Assembly: GCF_004361915.1 (NCBI RefSeq)
Contig: NZ_SNWP01000010.1
Span: forward strand, 496,001-560,000
Direction of reading: 5' to 3'
Source of the DNA: Sediminibacterium goheungense
GTDB taxonomy: Bacteria; Bacteroidota; Bacteroidia; Chitinophagales; Chitinophagaceae
DNA length: 64,000 nucleotides
Positions 1-9,139 of this stretch are shown here, one piece after another (the stretch's first letter is position 1; each line of letters starts with the position of its first letter). The notes beneath the pieces are model-generated. The model ran no database searches, was not told where the DNA came from, and saw nothing but the letters and a program-made list of their open reading frames with translations. Both the position numbers and the translations under genes were made by a program.

Positions 1-477
1 CCATCTTTAATTTCTGATCCAGCATTTGTAAACAACATTACGATCCCTACCTTAACAAGGCTAGATAGTTCACAATGGGGTAGAAATACCAGTATATCTT
101 TAGGCGATGCAGAAACAGCCTCTCAATTGTTTGGCTCCCCATATGCAAAATTAGAATTGGTTAATAAATATTATGACGAAACATATAGCGGCCAAACCCA
201 TAGTATTTATTCAATCGACGATATATATATAAAAGTTTATGCAGATCGGTTATGTACAATTCCTTATACTGGATCAAGTAGTATTACTGTAAGGCTAACA
301 TACTATGAATATACTCCTTCCGAAAGTAAATCTCATTTAACAATAACTATTCCATCAGGTACAAACTCTTATTTGTTATATAATGATCTGGTATCAAAAA
401 ATTACTATGCTGATTATGGAACTCCATTATATGATGAAACAAGAATCTTTGTACCCAGGAGTGGTAATTTTAGATAA
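1..477 (+). CDS. C-terminal part of an unidentified protein (partial)
   Basis: The frame is open from the first base of the window to a TAA at 475-477, so this is the last 158 residues of a gene that starts upstream. The only in-window start-like codon is an internal TTG, which is not a credible start. The protein is rich in Tyr, Ser, Thr and Asp with short alternating hydrophobic stretches, as in extracellular beta-rich repeats. I recognise no catalytic motif and no sorting domain. The gene is followed by a strong hairpin, so it ends its transcription unit. A surface or cell-wall-like protein is a guess from composition only. Confidence 0.6.
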   Translation, partial: PSLISDPAFVNNITIPTLTRLDSSQWGRNTSISLGDAETASQLFGSPYAKLELVNKYYDETYSGQTHSIYSIDDIYIKVYADRLCTIPYTGSSSITVRLTYYEYTPSESKSHLTITIPSGTNSYLLYNDLVSKNYYADYGTPLYDETRIFVPRSGNFR

Positions 478-546
478 ACGATAAACTAGTAAATACAAGA
501 TTATTGTATCCATGAAGTCTGAGATTCAACTTCTAATCTGAGCATA

Positions 547-606
547 CACCAGTGACCAACAAAAAAGCCACCCGAAAGCGGATGGCTTTTTTGTTGGTCA
601 CTGGTG
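547..606. terminator. Long perfect hairpin, probable bidirectional terminator
   Basis: A perfect 24-bp inverted repeat (547-570 with 583-606) encloses a 12-base loop. The stem includes an A6/T6 run next to a GCCA/TGGC tip, so both strands give a hairpin with a U-run. It lies between the end of the upstream gene and the end of the leftward esterase, as expected for a shared terminator. The stem is unusually long for a simple terminator. Confidence 0.8.
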
Positions 607-707
607 AATTGTCAATAGTAATTATAGATGATATTTAAAAATAACCATAGAAAAACCACACAACACATTCGATCACATTTCTCCTTCCATATTTATTATT
701 TCTTATT

Positions 708-726
708 CCCTTCGACAAGCTCAGGG
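708..726. repeat. Short CCCTTCGACAAGCTCAGGG intergenic element
   Basis: This 19-base word begins CCCT and ends AGGG, with an imperfect palindrome between. It sits just past the stop codon of the leftward esterase. Similar words recur between genes in many bacterial genomes. It is present once here and its role is unknown. Confidence 0.4.
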
Positions 727-732
727 CAGGCC

Positions 733-1554
733 TCATTTCTTCCCCCATCCCCACTTCAGAAAATCAGGGAATGCTTTTGCCCAGGTGGGCACATCGTGTT
801 TACCGTCTGCTAATTCGAGGTAATGGATATGCTCATCTGTATAGCCCTTGGCTTTCAGTTCTACAATTAAATCAAGGGCATCATCTATGCTATCAATGAT
901 ACCATTATTGTTCCGGTCTTCTGCCTCATCCAGTAACCCACATTGAATAAATGTGCGGAGCCATGGATAAAATCCGCCTTTCCTGATCTGCAGATGCATA
1001 AGCCGATCCTTTTCGTCTTCATAACCATCTTCATACCCCTTTCTCCTCCACCACAATGAACCACTGAAAATACCTACCTTATTAAATTCACTCGGATGGT
1101 TCCATACAATATCCATCGCACTCAGAGCACCCAGTGAAAACCCTGCAAAGGATTTGTCTTTAAAAGAAGGTATCTGACAGGTTTTGCGAACAAAGGGCAA
1201 TAATTCATCAAATATAAACTTGGTATAAAGGCCTGCTTTGGCTCCCCTGCCTTTATAATCGGCCGCATAGGCGGTACCATATTCCATTTTTCTGTCCGGA
1301 CCACAATGAATCGCCACACAAATCAATGGCTCAATTTGTTTCTCCGACAGCAGTCCATCGAGTATTTCATCAAAAGGCATTTTGGGCAGATCCTGACCAT
1401 CGTTGATCAGTAACAAACTCAGCTGTTCATGGGGCTGAAATTCAACAGGCACATAAATATCTATCGTAACCTCTCTCTCCAGGTATTCAGAATGAAGCGG
1501 GTATTGTGTAAGCCTGATAGCAGTCAGGTTAGATTCTGTTCTCACATCGGTCAT
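733..1554 (-). CDS. Alpha/beta-hydrolase esterase (Fes/esterase-D type)
   Basis: This 273-residue protein has no signal peptide, so it is probably cytoplasmic. It has the serine-hydrolase nucleophile elbow GFSLGA near the middle, preceded by a typical strand, and a late GKHDVPTW motif that probably supplies the catalytic His. This is the layout of the esterase family that includes enterochelin esterase and S-formylglutathione hydrolase. It is divergent from the ATP-grasp/GCS2 pair, with about 200 bp of repeat-rich promoter region between them. It may hydrolyse an ester or peptide product of those ligases; that link is inferred from position only. ATG at 1554 follows AT-rich sequence. Confidence 0.8.
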   Translation of the reverse strand: MTDVRTESNLTAIRLTQYPLHSEYLEREVTIDIYVPVEFQPHEQLSLLLINDGQDLPKMPFDEILDGLLSEKQIEPLICVAIHCGPDRKMEYGTAYAADYKGRGAKAGLYTKFIFDELLPFVRKTCQIPSFKDKSFAGFSLGALSAMDIVWNHPSEFNKVGIFSGSLWWRRKGYEDGYEDEKDRLMHLQIRKGGFYPWLRTFIQCGLLDEAEDRNNNGIIDSIDDALDLIVELKAKGYTDEHIHYLELADGKHDVPTWAKAFPDFLKWGWGKK

Positions 1555-1567
1555 CTTTCAAAAATAG

Positions 1568-1706
1568 AGAAAAGTCCGGAAGTCCGGAAGTCGGAAAGTC
1601 CGAAGATCGCTGCCCGAAAATGAACACTCTTATAATAGTACATCTGTTCTGATCTTTCAGTGTTTTTCTTCCGGACTCCCGGACTTTCCGACTTTCCGAC
1701 TTTCCC
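1568..1706. repeat. Inverted word repeat (GGAAGTCC family) in divergent promoter region
   Basis: About 1568-1605 is a run of GAAAGTCC/GGAAGTC words. About 1668-1706 holds the same words in reverse complement (ACTTTCCG, CCGGACT). The two arms could pair imperfectly over roughly 38 bases around a 60-base spacer. The repeat occupies the region between two divergent genes. The same words recur at 11288-11325 and inside mutS at 17501-17540. Confidence 0.75.
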
Positions 1707-1753
1707 TCTCAAATTCAAAAAATTCTGATTAAATTGAAAGCAAATAACTTTTT

Positions 1754-2707
1754 ATGAAAAAGATCGGCATCTTGTTCGGGCAGGAAAGAAGTTTTCCGAT
1801 GGCCTTTGTAGAGCGTATTAACAGTAAGAATATTCCCGGCATTACAGCCGAGCCTGTACGCATCGATAAAGTAATGCAGGGTGAAGCCAGCGGTTATGCA
1901 GTAATCGTTGACAGGATCAGTCAGGATGTACCCTTCTACCGTGCTTTTCTGAAAAATGCAGCCCTTTGCGGTACCGCTGTTATCAACAACCCCTTCTGGT
2001 GGAGTGCCGATGAAAAATTTTTCAATAACTGTCTGGCTACTAAAATTGATGTGCCGGTTCCTAAAACAGTGATACTTCCTTCACGCGATCTACCTGCTGA
2101 TACCTCAGACCAATCTTTTAGCAACCTTGCCTATCCTTTAGACTGGGATCAAATTTTTGGTTATGTAGGTTTCCCTGCTTACATGAAACCTTTTGCCGGT
2201 GGTGGATGGAAAAACGTGTATAAGCTTACCAGCATGGAAGATTTTTTTGAAAAACACAGCGAAACCGGTGAGCTGGTTATGCTGCTGCAGGAAGAAATTA
2301 TTTTTGAAGAATATTACCGTTGCTATTGCATAGGCGGGAAATATGTTCGTATCATGTCATACGAACCCCGAAACCCACACCATCTCAGGTATGTAGCCGA
2401 TTTTAAGCCATCTGCTGCCAGACTGAAACAGATGGAGGAAATCGTACTACGCATCAACCGTTACCTAGGTTATGATTTTAATACAGTAGAACTGGCTGTA
2501 AGAGATGGTGTACCGTATGCCATCGATTTCTGCAACCCGGCTCCCGACGCAGATCTGAAAAGTGTTGGACAGGAAAATTTTGACTGGGTAGTGGAAACAG
2601 CTGCCACTTATGCCATTGAAAAAGCACAGGCACAGGTAGATGGTGCCGATAACCTCACCTGGGGAGAATACATTAAACGTAGCAGTGCCAAACAAAAACT
2701 CATCTGA
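1754..2707 (+). CDS. RimK-like ATP-grasp ligase
   Basis: This 317-residue protein begins with a pre-ATP-grasp domain (GILFGQERSFP). A central ATP-grasp fold follows, with FPAYMKPFAGGGWKNVY (the ATP-binding Lys and glycine-rich loop), LLQEEIIFEEYYRCY, and the metal-binding VELAVRDGVPYAIDFCNPAPDAD near residue 250-275. Such enzymes join a carboxylate to an amine through an acyl-phosphate. The stop TGA shares its A with the ATG of the next gene, a GCS2-type ligase, so the two are translationally coupled and probably act on the same small molecule. The substrate cannot be read from sequence. Confidence 0.85.
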   Translation: MKKIGILFGQERSFPMAFVERINSKNIPGITAEPVRIDKVMQGEASGYAVIVDRISQDVPFYRAFLKNAALCGTAVINNPFWWSADEKFFNNCLATKIDVPVPKTVILPSRDLPADTSDQSFSNLAYPLDWDQIFGYVGFPAYMKPFAGGGWKNVYKLTSMEDFFEKHSETGELVMLLQEEIIFEEYYRCYCIGGKYVRIMSYEPRNPHHLRYVADFKPSAARLKQMEEIVLRINRYLGYDFNTVELAVRDGVPYAIDFCNPAPDADLKSVGQENFDWVVETAATYAIEKAQAQVDGADNLTWGEYIKRSSAKQKLI

Positions 2708-3822
2708 TGGGACATATGAATTACTCGCATTTTACTTTAGGTGTGGAAGAAGAATATATGGTCATAGACCCACACTCGAGAGAGTTGAAAAGCCATGAGC
2801 AGAAAATAGTACTGGAAGGACAAAAAATCCTGAAAGACAAAGTAAAGGCTGAAATGCACCAGGCAGTGGTGGAAGTAGGAACAGATATATGCCGCAATAT
2901 TGAAGAAGCCTTTAATGATGTGGCTGCTTTGCGTGGTACCATTGCCAATATTGCCGGTGACCTTGGTTTATGGGTAGGTGCTTCAGGTACTCACCCTTTC
3001 AGCCACTGGGAAAACCAACTCATTACCGATCATGTACGTTATAATCAGATTGTAAATGAATTACAGGAAGCTGCGCGCAGTAATCTGATTTTTGGTTTAC
3101 ATGTACATGTTGGTATGGAAGACCGCAGAATGGCCATTCATATTGCCAATACTGCCAGGTATTTTTTGCCCCATGTATATGCACTCAGTACCAACTCACC
3201 TTTCTGGGAAGGCAGAAAAACAGGTTACAAGTCTTTTCGTACCAAGGTATTTGATAAATTTCCCCGTACCGGTATACCTGATTTTTTTGAGAGTATTGAA
3301 GCATATGAAAATTATGTGAACCTGCTCATTAAAACCAATTGTATTGATAATGCCAAAAAAATATGGTGGGATATCCGTGTACACCCCTTCTTCAATACGG
3401 TTGAGTTCCGGATCTGTGATGTACCTATGACCATCAATGAAACCATTGCCATTGCCGCATTGTTTCAGGGTATCTGCGCCAAAATTTATAAGCTGCGCAC
3501 ACAGAACCTGAATTTCATGATGTACCAGCGTTCGCTGATCAATGAAAACAAATGGCGCGCCAGCAGGTATGGTATTGATGGTACCCTGATCGATTTCGGT
3601 AAAGAAAGTGAAGCAGATACCAAAACTCTGATCATGGAGCTGCTCGACTTTGTAGATGATGTAGCCGATGATCTGGGTAGCCGTTCTGCATTGAATTATG
3701 TATCTAATATATTCTCACATGGTACTGGTGCCGACAGGCAGTTATCTGTATTTGATAAAAACCAGAACCTGGTAGAAGTAGTGGATTATATTCACGACCA
3801 GTTCCTTGCACTAAGCGTATAG
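2707..3822 (+). CDS. GCS2-family carboxylate-amine ligase (YbdK-like)
   Basis: This 371-residue protein matches the gamma-glutamylcysteine synthetase type 2 family in length and motifs: an N-terminal LGVEEEYMVIDP, a central FGLHVHVGM, and VHPFFNTVEFRICDVPM with the conserved metal/ATP-binding Glu and Arg. YbdK-type members form amide or peptide bonds with ATP. It overlaps the ATP-grasp gene by one base; a second ATG at 2716 is also possible. No canonical glutathione synthetase partner is present, so a modified amino-acid or peptide metabolite is more likely than glutathione. A strong terminator follows. Confidence 0.88.
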   Translation: MGHMNYSHFTLGVEEEYMVIDPHSRELKSHEQKIVLEGQKILKDKVKAEMHQAVVEVGTDICRNIEEAFNDVAALRGTIANIAGDLGLWVGASGTHPFSHWENQLITDHVRYNQIVNELQEAARSNLIFGLHVHVGMEDRRMAIHIANTARYFLPHVYALSTNSPFWEGRKTGYKSFRTKVFDKFPRTGIPDFFESIEAYENYVNLLIKTNCIDNAKKIWWDIRVHPFFNTVEFRICDVPMTINETIAIAALFQGICAKIYKLRTQNLNFMMYQRSLINENKWRASRYGIDGTLIDFGKESEADTKTLIMELLDFVDDVADDLGSRSALNYVSNIFSHGTGADRQLSVFDKNQNLVEVVDYIHDQFLALSV

Positions 3823-3833
3823 AACCCGATTGT

Positions 3834-3880
3834 ATTTGATAAGATAAAAGCCAGTTTCACTGGCTTTTATCTTATCAAAT
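3834..3880. terminator. 22-bp hairpin terminator
   Basis: A perfect 22-bp stem (3834-3855 with 3859-3880) and a 3-base loop lie 12 bases after the GCS2 gene. The stem is GC-rich at the tip (GCCAGT/ACTGGC) and ends in ATTT(TAAG), so it works as an intrinsic terminator rightwards. Confidence 0.85.
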
Positions 3881-3922
3881 ATTTTAAGTGTCTTTTTGAC
3901 AATTTAAATTGTATATTCATCT

Positions 3923-5611
3923 ATGCATACGAAAATCATTAGGATCATCCTTCTGTCGTTATTATGTATCGGCAGCATATCCGCACAACAGGCCGTTTCT
4001 ATAACAGTTGATCTTTCTAAAGTAAAAGGTAAAATGGAACCTGTCTGGGCCTGGTTTGGCTGTGATGAACCTAACTATGCCTACATGAAAGACGGCAAAA
4101 AACTATTGACAGAACTGGGTAAACTGAAGCCCTCCGTACCGGTATATTTTCGTGCACATAATATGCTCACAACGGGCGATGGATCGGCTTCCTTTAAGTG
4201 GGGCTCTACCAATGCCTATACAGAAGATGCCAATGGCCATCCGGTTTACAACTGGAAAATTGTGGACAGCATTTTTGATACCTATCTGGCAAGAGGCATC
4301 AAACCTATGGCAGAAGTAGGTTTTATGCCACAGGCCCTGTCTGTAAAACCGGAACCATATCGCCATAATTGGAAGCCCGGAGATCCTTATGGAAATATCT
4401 ATACAGGATGGGCATATCCACCGAAAGACTATCAAAAATGGGCCGCACTCGTATTCGAATGGGTAAAACATTCAGTTGAAAGATATGGCAAAGAAGAAGT
4501 AGCTTCCTGGTATTGGGAACTCTGGAACGAACCGGATCTTGCTTACTGGAGAGGTACCCGACAGGAATTTTTCAAATTATATGACTATACAGCTGATGCC
4601 ATTAAAAGAGCTTTACCAACGGCTAAAGTGGGTGGCGTAGATGGAACAGGGCCACTGGGTCGTTTATCGGGTTATCGTTTGCTGGAAGGTTTTTTACAGC
4701 ATGTTCTGAGAGATACCAACTATGCAACAGGTAAAATAGGTGCCCCTCTCGATTTTATCACTTTTCACGCCAAGGGTGCGCCTACGCTGGTAAAAGGCCA
4801 TGTAAGAATGAATCTTGGTACCCAGTTAAGGGCGGTGAACAATGGTTTTGAATTGGTAGCTTCTTTTCCCGAACTAAAACATCTTCCGATCATTATCGGG
4901 GAATCTGATCCGGAAGGATGTGCCGCCTGCGGTATGCATACCAATCCTGAAAATGCTTACAGAAACGGCACCATGTTCTCCAGTTATACGGCAGCCGCTT
5001 TTGCCCGCAAATACGAACTGGCCGACCATTATAAAGTGAATTTTATCGGGGCTGTATCCTGGGCTTTTGAATTTGAGAACCAGCCCTGGTTCCATGGTTT
5101 TCGGGACCTTGCAACGAATGGCGTAGACAAGCCTGTTTTAAATGTTTTCAGAATGTATGGCAAGATGGGTGGAAAAAGAGTAGAAGTAATCGGCAATATG
5201 CCTTATAACTATTTGCTGGTGCGTGATTCAAGTGTGAGAAAAGAAGCCGACATCAACGCACTGGCCAGTTATGAAAAGAAAACAGCCAGTGTGATGGTCT
5301 GGAACTATCATGATGATGACTTACCTGCCCCTGCATCTCAGGTAAATATCAGCATCAAAAATATTCCTGCCAGAAAAGCCACCTTCACCCATTACCGGAT
5401 AGACGATACACACAGTAATTCATATGAGGTATGGAAAAAAATGGGATCCCCGCAACAACCAACAGAAGCACAGATCAATGTATTAGAAAAAGCCGGACAA
5501 CTGGCTTTACTGGAAAAACCCAGGGTGATAAAAATCAGCAATGGCATTGCTGAGATACAGATGGAACTACCCCGCCAGGGTGTATCACTGGTACAAATAA
5601 GCTGGAAATAA
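3923..5611 (+). CDS. Secreted GH39-type glycosidase (probable beta-xylosidase)
   Basis: This 562-residue protein has an N-terminal signal peptide (Lys/Arg, a hydrophobic core, then SISAQQ). A TIM-barrel catalytic domain follows. WYWELWNEPDL carries the probable acid/base Glu and LPIIIGESDPEG the probable nucleophile Glu, as in GH39 enzymes of clan GH-A. A C-terminal beta-rich region (about residue 400 onward) ends the protein. GH39 members are mostly beta-xylosidases or alpha-iduronidases. It stands alone between two terminators, about 35 kb from the main xylan locus, so it is probably regulated separately. The family call is by motif recall; the substrate is inferred. Confidence 0.75.
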   Translation: MHTKIIRIILLSLLCIGSISAQQAVSITVDLSKVKGKMEPVWAWFGCDEPNYAYMKDGKKLLTELGKLKPSVPVYFRAHNMLTTGDGSASFKWGSTNAYTEDANGHPVYNWKIVDSIFDTYLARGIKPMAEVGFMPQALSVKPEPYRHNWKPGDPYGNIYTGWAYPPKDYQKWAALVFEWVKHSVERYGKEEVASWYWELWNEPDLAYWRGTRQEFFKLYDYTADAIKRALPTAKVGGVDGTGPLGRLSGYRLLEGFLQHVLRDTNYATGKIGAPLDFITFHAKGAPTLVKGHVRMNLGTQLRAVNNGFELVASFPELKHLPIIIGESDPEGCAACGMHTNPENAYRNGTMFSSYTAAAFARKYELADHYKVNFIGAVSWAFEFENQPWFHGFRDLATNGVDKPVLNVFRMYGKMGGKRVEVIGNMPYNYLLVRDSSVRKEADINALASYEKKTASVMVWNYHDDDLPAPASQVNISIKNIPARKATFTHYRIDDTHSNSYEVWKKMGSPQQPTEAQINVLEKAGQLALLEKPRVIKISNGIAEIQMELPRQGVSLVQISWK

Positions 5612-5660
5612 GGTAAGCATCTGTCGGATTTTTAAATTTTAAGGCTTCTTTCTCATAGTA

Positions 5661-5682
5661 AACCCGCTCATATGAGCGGGTT
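5661..5682. terminator. Palindromic terminator after GH39 gene
   Basis: AACCCGCTCA pairs with TGAGCGGGTT around a central TA, followed by TTTTGTCTATTTTT. It lies about 50 bases past the GH39 stop. Confidence 0.8.
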
Positions 5683-5781
5683 TTGTCTATTTTTCAGGTA
5701 AAAAACATCCCCATCCGGGCAACAATACACCATAAAGTGGTATCTATGTAAGCGACGTCAACCCACTAAACTACCCCGCAG

Positions 5782-6318
5782 GTGACAGAACATGATCTGA
5801 TTAGAGGCTGTATCAGGCAGGATAACAGTTGCCAGCGCATGCTTTTTGATAAGTATGCCGGTAAGATGATGGGCGTATGCCTTCGCTATGCCAATGACGC
5901 CATGGAGGCCGAGGATATGATCCAGGATGCCTTTATCAAAGTTTTTCAATACATCGGCCAGTTTAAATTTGAGGGTTCTTTTGAGGGCTGGATCAGGCGT
6001 ATTGTGGTAAATACGGCCATTCGTCATTTAGAGCGAAAGAAAATGAAGTTTAAGGATATTGATGACCATAGCGCCAGTGCCCCACAGGTGGAAGCAAGCG
6101 CCTATACACATCTCGGAGAAGAGGACCTGATGAAGCTCATTAACCAGTTGCCCGACGGTTACAGACTGGTATTCAACCTGAATGTTATTGAAGGGTATAG
6201 CCATGAGGAAATCGCAGAAATGCTGAATATACAACCCGGCACCAGCCGAAGCCAGTTAGTAAAGGCCCGGAAGATGCTGCAACAACAAATATTACAATTG
6301 CAAAAAATTGCTGTATAA
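5782..6318 (+). CDS. ECF-type RNA polymerase sigma factor
   Basis: This 178-residue protein has sigma-70 region 2 near the N-terminus (LFDKYAGKMMGVCLRYANDAMEAEDMIQDAFIKVF) and region 4 near the C-terminus (LPDGYRLVFNLNVIEGYSHEEIAEMLNI), joined by a short linker. That is the ECF layout of RpoE-like factors. The start is taken as GTG at 5782 because a TAA stops the frame at 5767-5769 and no earlier ATG exists. The next gene begins two bases after its stop and encodes a protein with one membrane span, which may restrain the sigma factor. Confidence 0.9.
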   Translation: MTEHDLIRGCIRQDNSCQRMLFDKYAGKMMGVCLRYANDAMEAEDMIQDAFIKVFQYIGQFKFEGSFEGWIRRIVVNTAIRHLERKKMKFKDIDDHSASAPQVEASAYTHLGEEDLMKLINQLPDGYRLVFNLNVIEGYSHEEIAEMLNIQPGTSRSQLVKARKMLQQQILQLQKIAV

Positions 6319-6319
6319 A

Positions 6320-7918
6320 ATGACCGATAACCAATTTGACAATTTCGTCAGGGCCAAGCTCCACGACCACTCTGCGCCTGTGCCGGCAGGGTTGTGGGAT
6401 AAAGTGAACCCTGCCAAAGATGATGATGACCGTAAAGGCATCATTATCCCCCGAAAATTCCGTTGGGGCTTGCCGCTGCTTGCCCTGCTGATACTGGCCG
6501 GCTCTGTAACGGGTTATTTTATATTACGCGATGACACCGAAGGAAACACATTTTCCAAACAGAATTCTGTGGCACAGACAGAATCTGAACCGTCTGACCA
6601 ACCCCTAAGGACTGAACAAAAAACAGTGACTGAGCCCCTTCAAAATAATGTATCCGGCAATGCGCAGCAGGAGCATACTATTGCTGATCATAACACCACT
6701 ACCCATAAAGAAGAAAAAGACAATAACACATATTCCCCTTCAACAAATAATCCAACAAAAGCTTCCACTTCTTCTAAAGAAATCAGCAATAAAAACAGTC
6801 ATGCGATGCCTGATGAAGACATCCGCAATACCAATAAGGTTTCTGCAGATGAACTTGGAAATATTAGCGTTCGCAATAGCAACAGAAAAAATATAACACC
6901 TGGCAGCTTCGAATCAGACAGAATCAGCAATAAAAAAGATAATAGCACCCCACTAAATCTTTTAACGGCATCTGCTAAAACCATTAAAAACGAAATGGCC
7001 AAAACAGCCGCCACTGAAAATGAAGAAGCGATCATCTACCCGGTTACCCTTAGCGGTAACTTTGAACCGGGTAATACGCTGTCGCCTGATAAAGCCAATT
7101 TTGGTTTGAGCGGTCTTATGCAGAGAGCGCATGTCAATGCCGCCTATGCAAAAAAATTCAGGAATATTATTGTATGCCCACCTTATAAAATCCGCAATAA
7201 CGATTGGTTTGCGGATGTATATGTTTCACCGGATATCGCTTTTAAATCGGTGGAAAACAGATCTGCCACTGCGCAGTACCTGGCGAAAAAAGACAGTAGT
7301 GAAAGTATGCGCCTCGGTTATTCTGCCGGCATTAGGCTTGTAAAACCTATTACCGATAATTTCCTGATAAGAACAGGTGTACAATACACACAAATCAATG
7401 AAAAATTCACCTATCGTACCGAAGATGAGGTGAAAACCATTACGGTTATTTCTGTAAGAACCATTATCCGTGGACCGGGTGATACCCTTCGTGTTACAGA
7501 TACCAGTACGGTACAACAAGTGGGGTATAAAACCAACTCTATTAAAAACCGATACCGTAGTTTTGATATTCCGGTTACCGTAGGTTACCAGTTTGGAAAT
7601 GATAACCTCAAATTTGGCATTAATGCAGGTGTCATTTTTAATATTTCATCCTGGTATCAGGGTGTTATTCTCGACAGCAGTCTGTCTGCCGTTCCCATCA
7701 GTAAAGGAACCAATCAGGTATACAAGAATAATATTGGTCTGGGCTTATATGGAGGCATCAGTGTACTGAAAAAAATAGGCGACAATACCCAATTATTCTT
7801 TGAACCTTATTTCAGGTATAATCTTTCGGGTATTACCAGCGGACAGGCCTCTTACCAGCAGAAATTCAGTCTCGGTGGGCTTTCCATCGGATTACGCTAT
7901 AATTTAAACAGACAATAA
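6320..7918 (+). CDS. Membrane-anchored protein with C-terminal outer-membrane-type beta-barrel
   Basis: The start is set at the ATG at 6320, two bases after the sigma factor stop, giving 532 residues. It has a short cytoplasmic N-terminus (DNFVRAKLHDHSAPVPAGLW, a pattern seen in anti-sigma-like proteins), one membrane helix near residues 45-70 and a long Asn/Thr/Ser/Glu/Lys-rich disordered linker to about residue 270. From there to the C-terminus is a PorT-like beta-barrel, with alternating strands such as FLIRTGVQYTQI and SLGGLSIGLRYNLN. It probably regulates the adjacent sigma factor or senses the envelope; this is inferred from position. A single-span protein carrying a barrel-like domain is an odd topology. 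Confidence 0.75.
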   Translation: MTDNQFDNFVRAKLHDHSAPVPAGLWDKVNPAKDDDDRKGIIIPRKFRWGLPLLALLILAGSVTGYFILRDDTEGNTFSKQNSVAQTESEPSDQPLRTEQKTVTEPLQNNVSGNAQQEHTIADHNTTTHKEEKDNNTYSPSTNNPTKASTSSKEISNKNSHAMPDEDIRNTNKVSADELGNISVRNSNRKNITPGSFESDRISNKKDNSTPLNLLTASAKTIKNEMAKTAATENEEAIIYPVTLSGNFEPGNTLSPDKANFGLSGLMQRAHVNAAYAKKFRNIIVCPPYKIRNNDWFADVYVSPDIAFKSVENRSATAQYLAKKDSSESMRLGYSAGIRLVKPITDNFLIRTGVQYTQINEKFTYRTEDEVKTITVISVRTIIRGPGDTLRVTDTSTVQQVGYKTNSIKNRYRSFDIPVTVGYQFGNDNLKFGINAGVIFNISSWYQGVILDSSLSAVPISKGTNQVYKNNIGLGLYGGISVLKKIGDNTQLFFEPYFRYNLSGITSGQASYQQKFSLGGLSIGLRYNLNRQ

Positions 7919-7974
7919 CAGGCAACGAATAAAAGCACTACGGTATCTTATTGATGTAGCGATAAGAAATTATT

Positions 7975-8979
7975 ATGAAAAAGAATTTATTCATCACAAC
8001 GATTGCAGCCCTGCTCTTTTTTACCTCCTGTAAAAAAGAATTGTCTGATAATTTCACCAGTTACAGCGGTGATCCAAGAAATGACACCGTATGGGTAGCT
8101 TCTACGCCTGCTACTGCGCCGATACATCAACTGGCGAACCAGTTTTTACCTGATCTGATTATTGATACATTCGATTGCACATTGGGCGATACCATTACAC
8201 TCAAAGATTATATTTCTATACGCATACCTGCCGCATCCTTTACAGAAAATTCAGGAGCACCCGTAACAGGTAAAGTAAGAATGGAATTTTTCAGACTGAA
8301 AAAGAAAGGAGATTTTATCAAGTTTTTCAAACCTACAACCTCATCCGGCTATCTGGTAGAAAGTGGTGGAGGTTTCTTTATTCGTGTTATTAAAAACGGA
8401 CAGGAACTAAAACTAGCACCTAACGCATCTATTACCGTTCGGTTTGCGGATACAGAAGAACCCAAAAACAATATGCAGGTATTCCATGCCAGAGAAACCA
8501 TTCCTTTTATTTCAACTGGCATCGATACTTTACATACCTGGACCCGGCATGCAGATACCAGCTGGATCAAGACCTGGCAAGGACAAGATTCATTGGGTAA
8601 TGCTTTAAAAGGTTATGAACTCACTACTACACAGTTACGATGGACAGCTGCCAATCGGTATATAGATAGTACTTTACCACATACCAATATTTTTGCTTAT
8701 CTGCCACAGAATTTCACCAATAAAAATACAGTGATTTACGCTGTGTTTGAAAACCAGAAGATCGTAGTAAACCTCATAGCAGATTTCAGATCGAGATCTT
8801 TTACTACCATGCGTATTCCAAGAGGTGCCAAAATCAGGATATTGAGTTTCTCCAGGCTGGGAAATGATTTATACCTAGGTACAAAGTTCGTAAATGATGT
8901 AGGAACCAATAACGTCTACAAAATTGAACCTGTTAAGAAAAGTCTTTCTGATATACTTGCTTACATTAATGGCCTATAG
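7975..8979 (+). CDS. Lipoprotein of unknown function
   Basis: This 334-residue protein has a lipoprotein signal peptide with the lipobox LFFTSCKK (Cys near residue 19), so it is lipid-anchored in the envelope. The rest is predicted beta-rich, with an early ISIRIPAASFTENSGAPVTGKVRMEF segment resembling the beta-sandwich of carboxypeptidase-regulatory-like extracellular proteins. No catalytic motif is seen. It lies 56 bases after the beta-barrel gene in the same direction, so it is probably the third gene of the sigma-factor operon and a possible target or partner. Confidence 0.75.
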   Translation: MKKNLFITTIAALLFFTSCKKELSDNFTSYSGDPRNDTVWVASTPATAPIHQLANQFLPDLIIDTFDCTLGDTITLKDYISIRIPAASFTENSGAPVTGKVRMEFFRLKKKGDFIKFFKPTTSSGYLVESGGGFFIRVIKNGQELKLAPNASITVRFADTEEPKNNMQVFHARETIPFISTGIDTLHTWTRHADTSWIKTWQGQDSLGNALKGYELTTTQLRWTAANRYIDSTLPHTNIFAYLPQNFTNKNTVIYAVFENQKIVVNLIADFRSRSFTTMRIPRGAKIRILSFSRLGNDLYLGTKFVNDVGTNNVYKIEPVKKSLSDILAYINGL

Positions 8980-8984
8980 TAAGG

Positions 8985-9088
8985 AGCTATTAGCTAATAG
9001 CAGTTAGCCCTTAGCCAATTTTCTTATGTAAGTAGCTTTTCACTTTTATTGAAAAAAGCTAAAAGCAAGTAGCTAATGGCTAACAGCT
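8985..9088. repeat. Inverted word repeat (AGCTAATGGC family) between convergent genes
   Basis: The left arm, about 8985-9018, contains GCTATTAGCTAATAGCAG and TTAGCCCTTAGCC. The right arm, about 9052-9088, contains AAAGCTAAAAGC and AGCTAATGGCTAACAGC. The arms are imperfect reverse complements. It lies between two convergent genes, where it could act as a terminator. The words are close to the GCTAATG tandem at 11430. Confidence 0.65.
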
Positions 9089-9139
9089 TCAATATGACAA
9101 GGGTGTGGGATTTTGTATAGGGATCGCCAAGTGCGATCC

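Noticed and set aside
628..813. Rightward open frame over the end of the esterase gene
   Set aside because: It reads through the opposite strand of a gene with clear catalytic motifs and has low-complexity composition.
1429..1623. Rightward open frame ending in a SPEVRKSESPK-like sequence
   Set aside because: It is the translation of the GGAAGTCC repeat plus the antisense of the esterase start; the likeness to mutS comes from the shared repeat.
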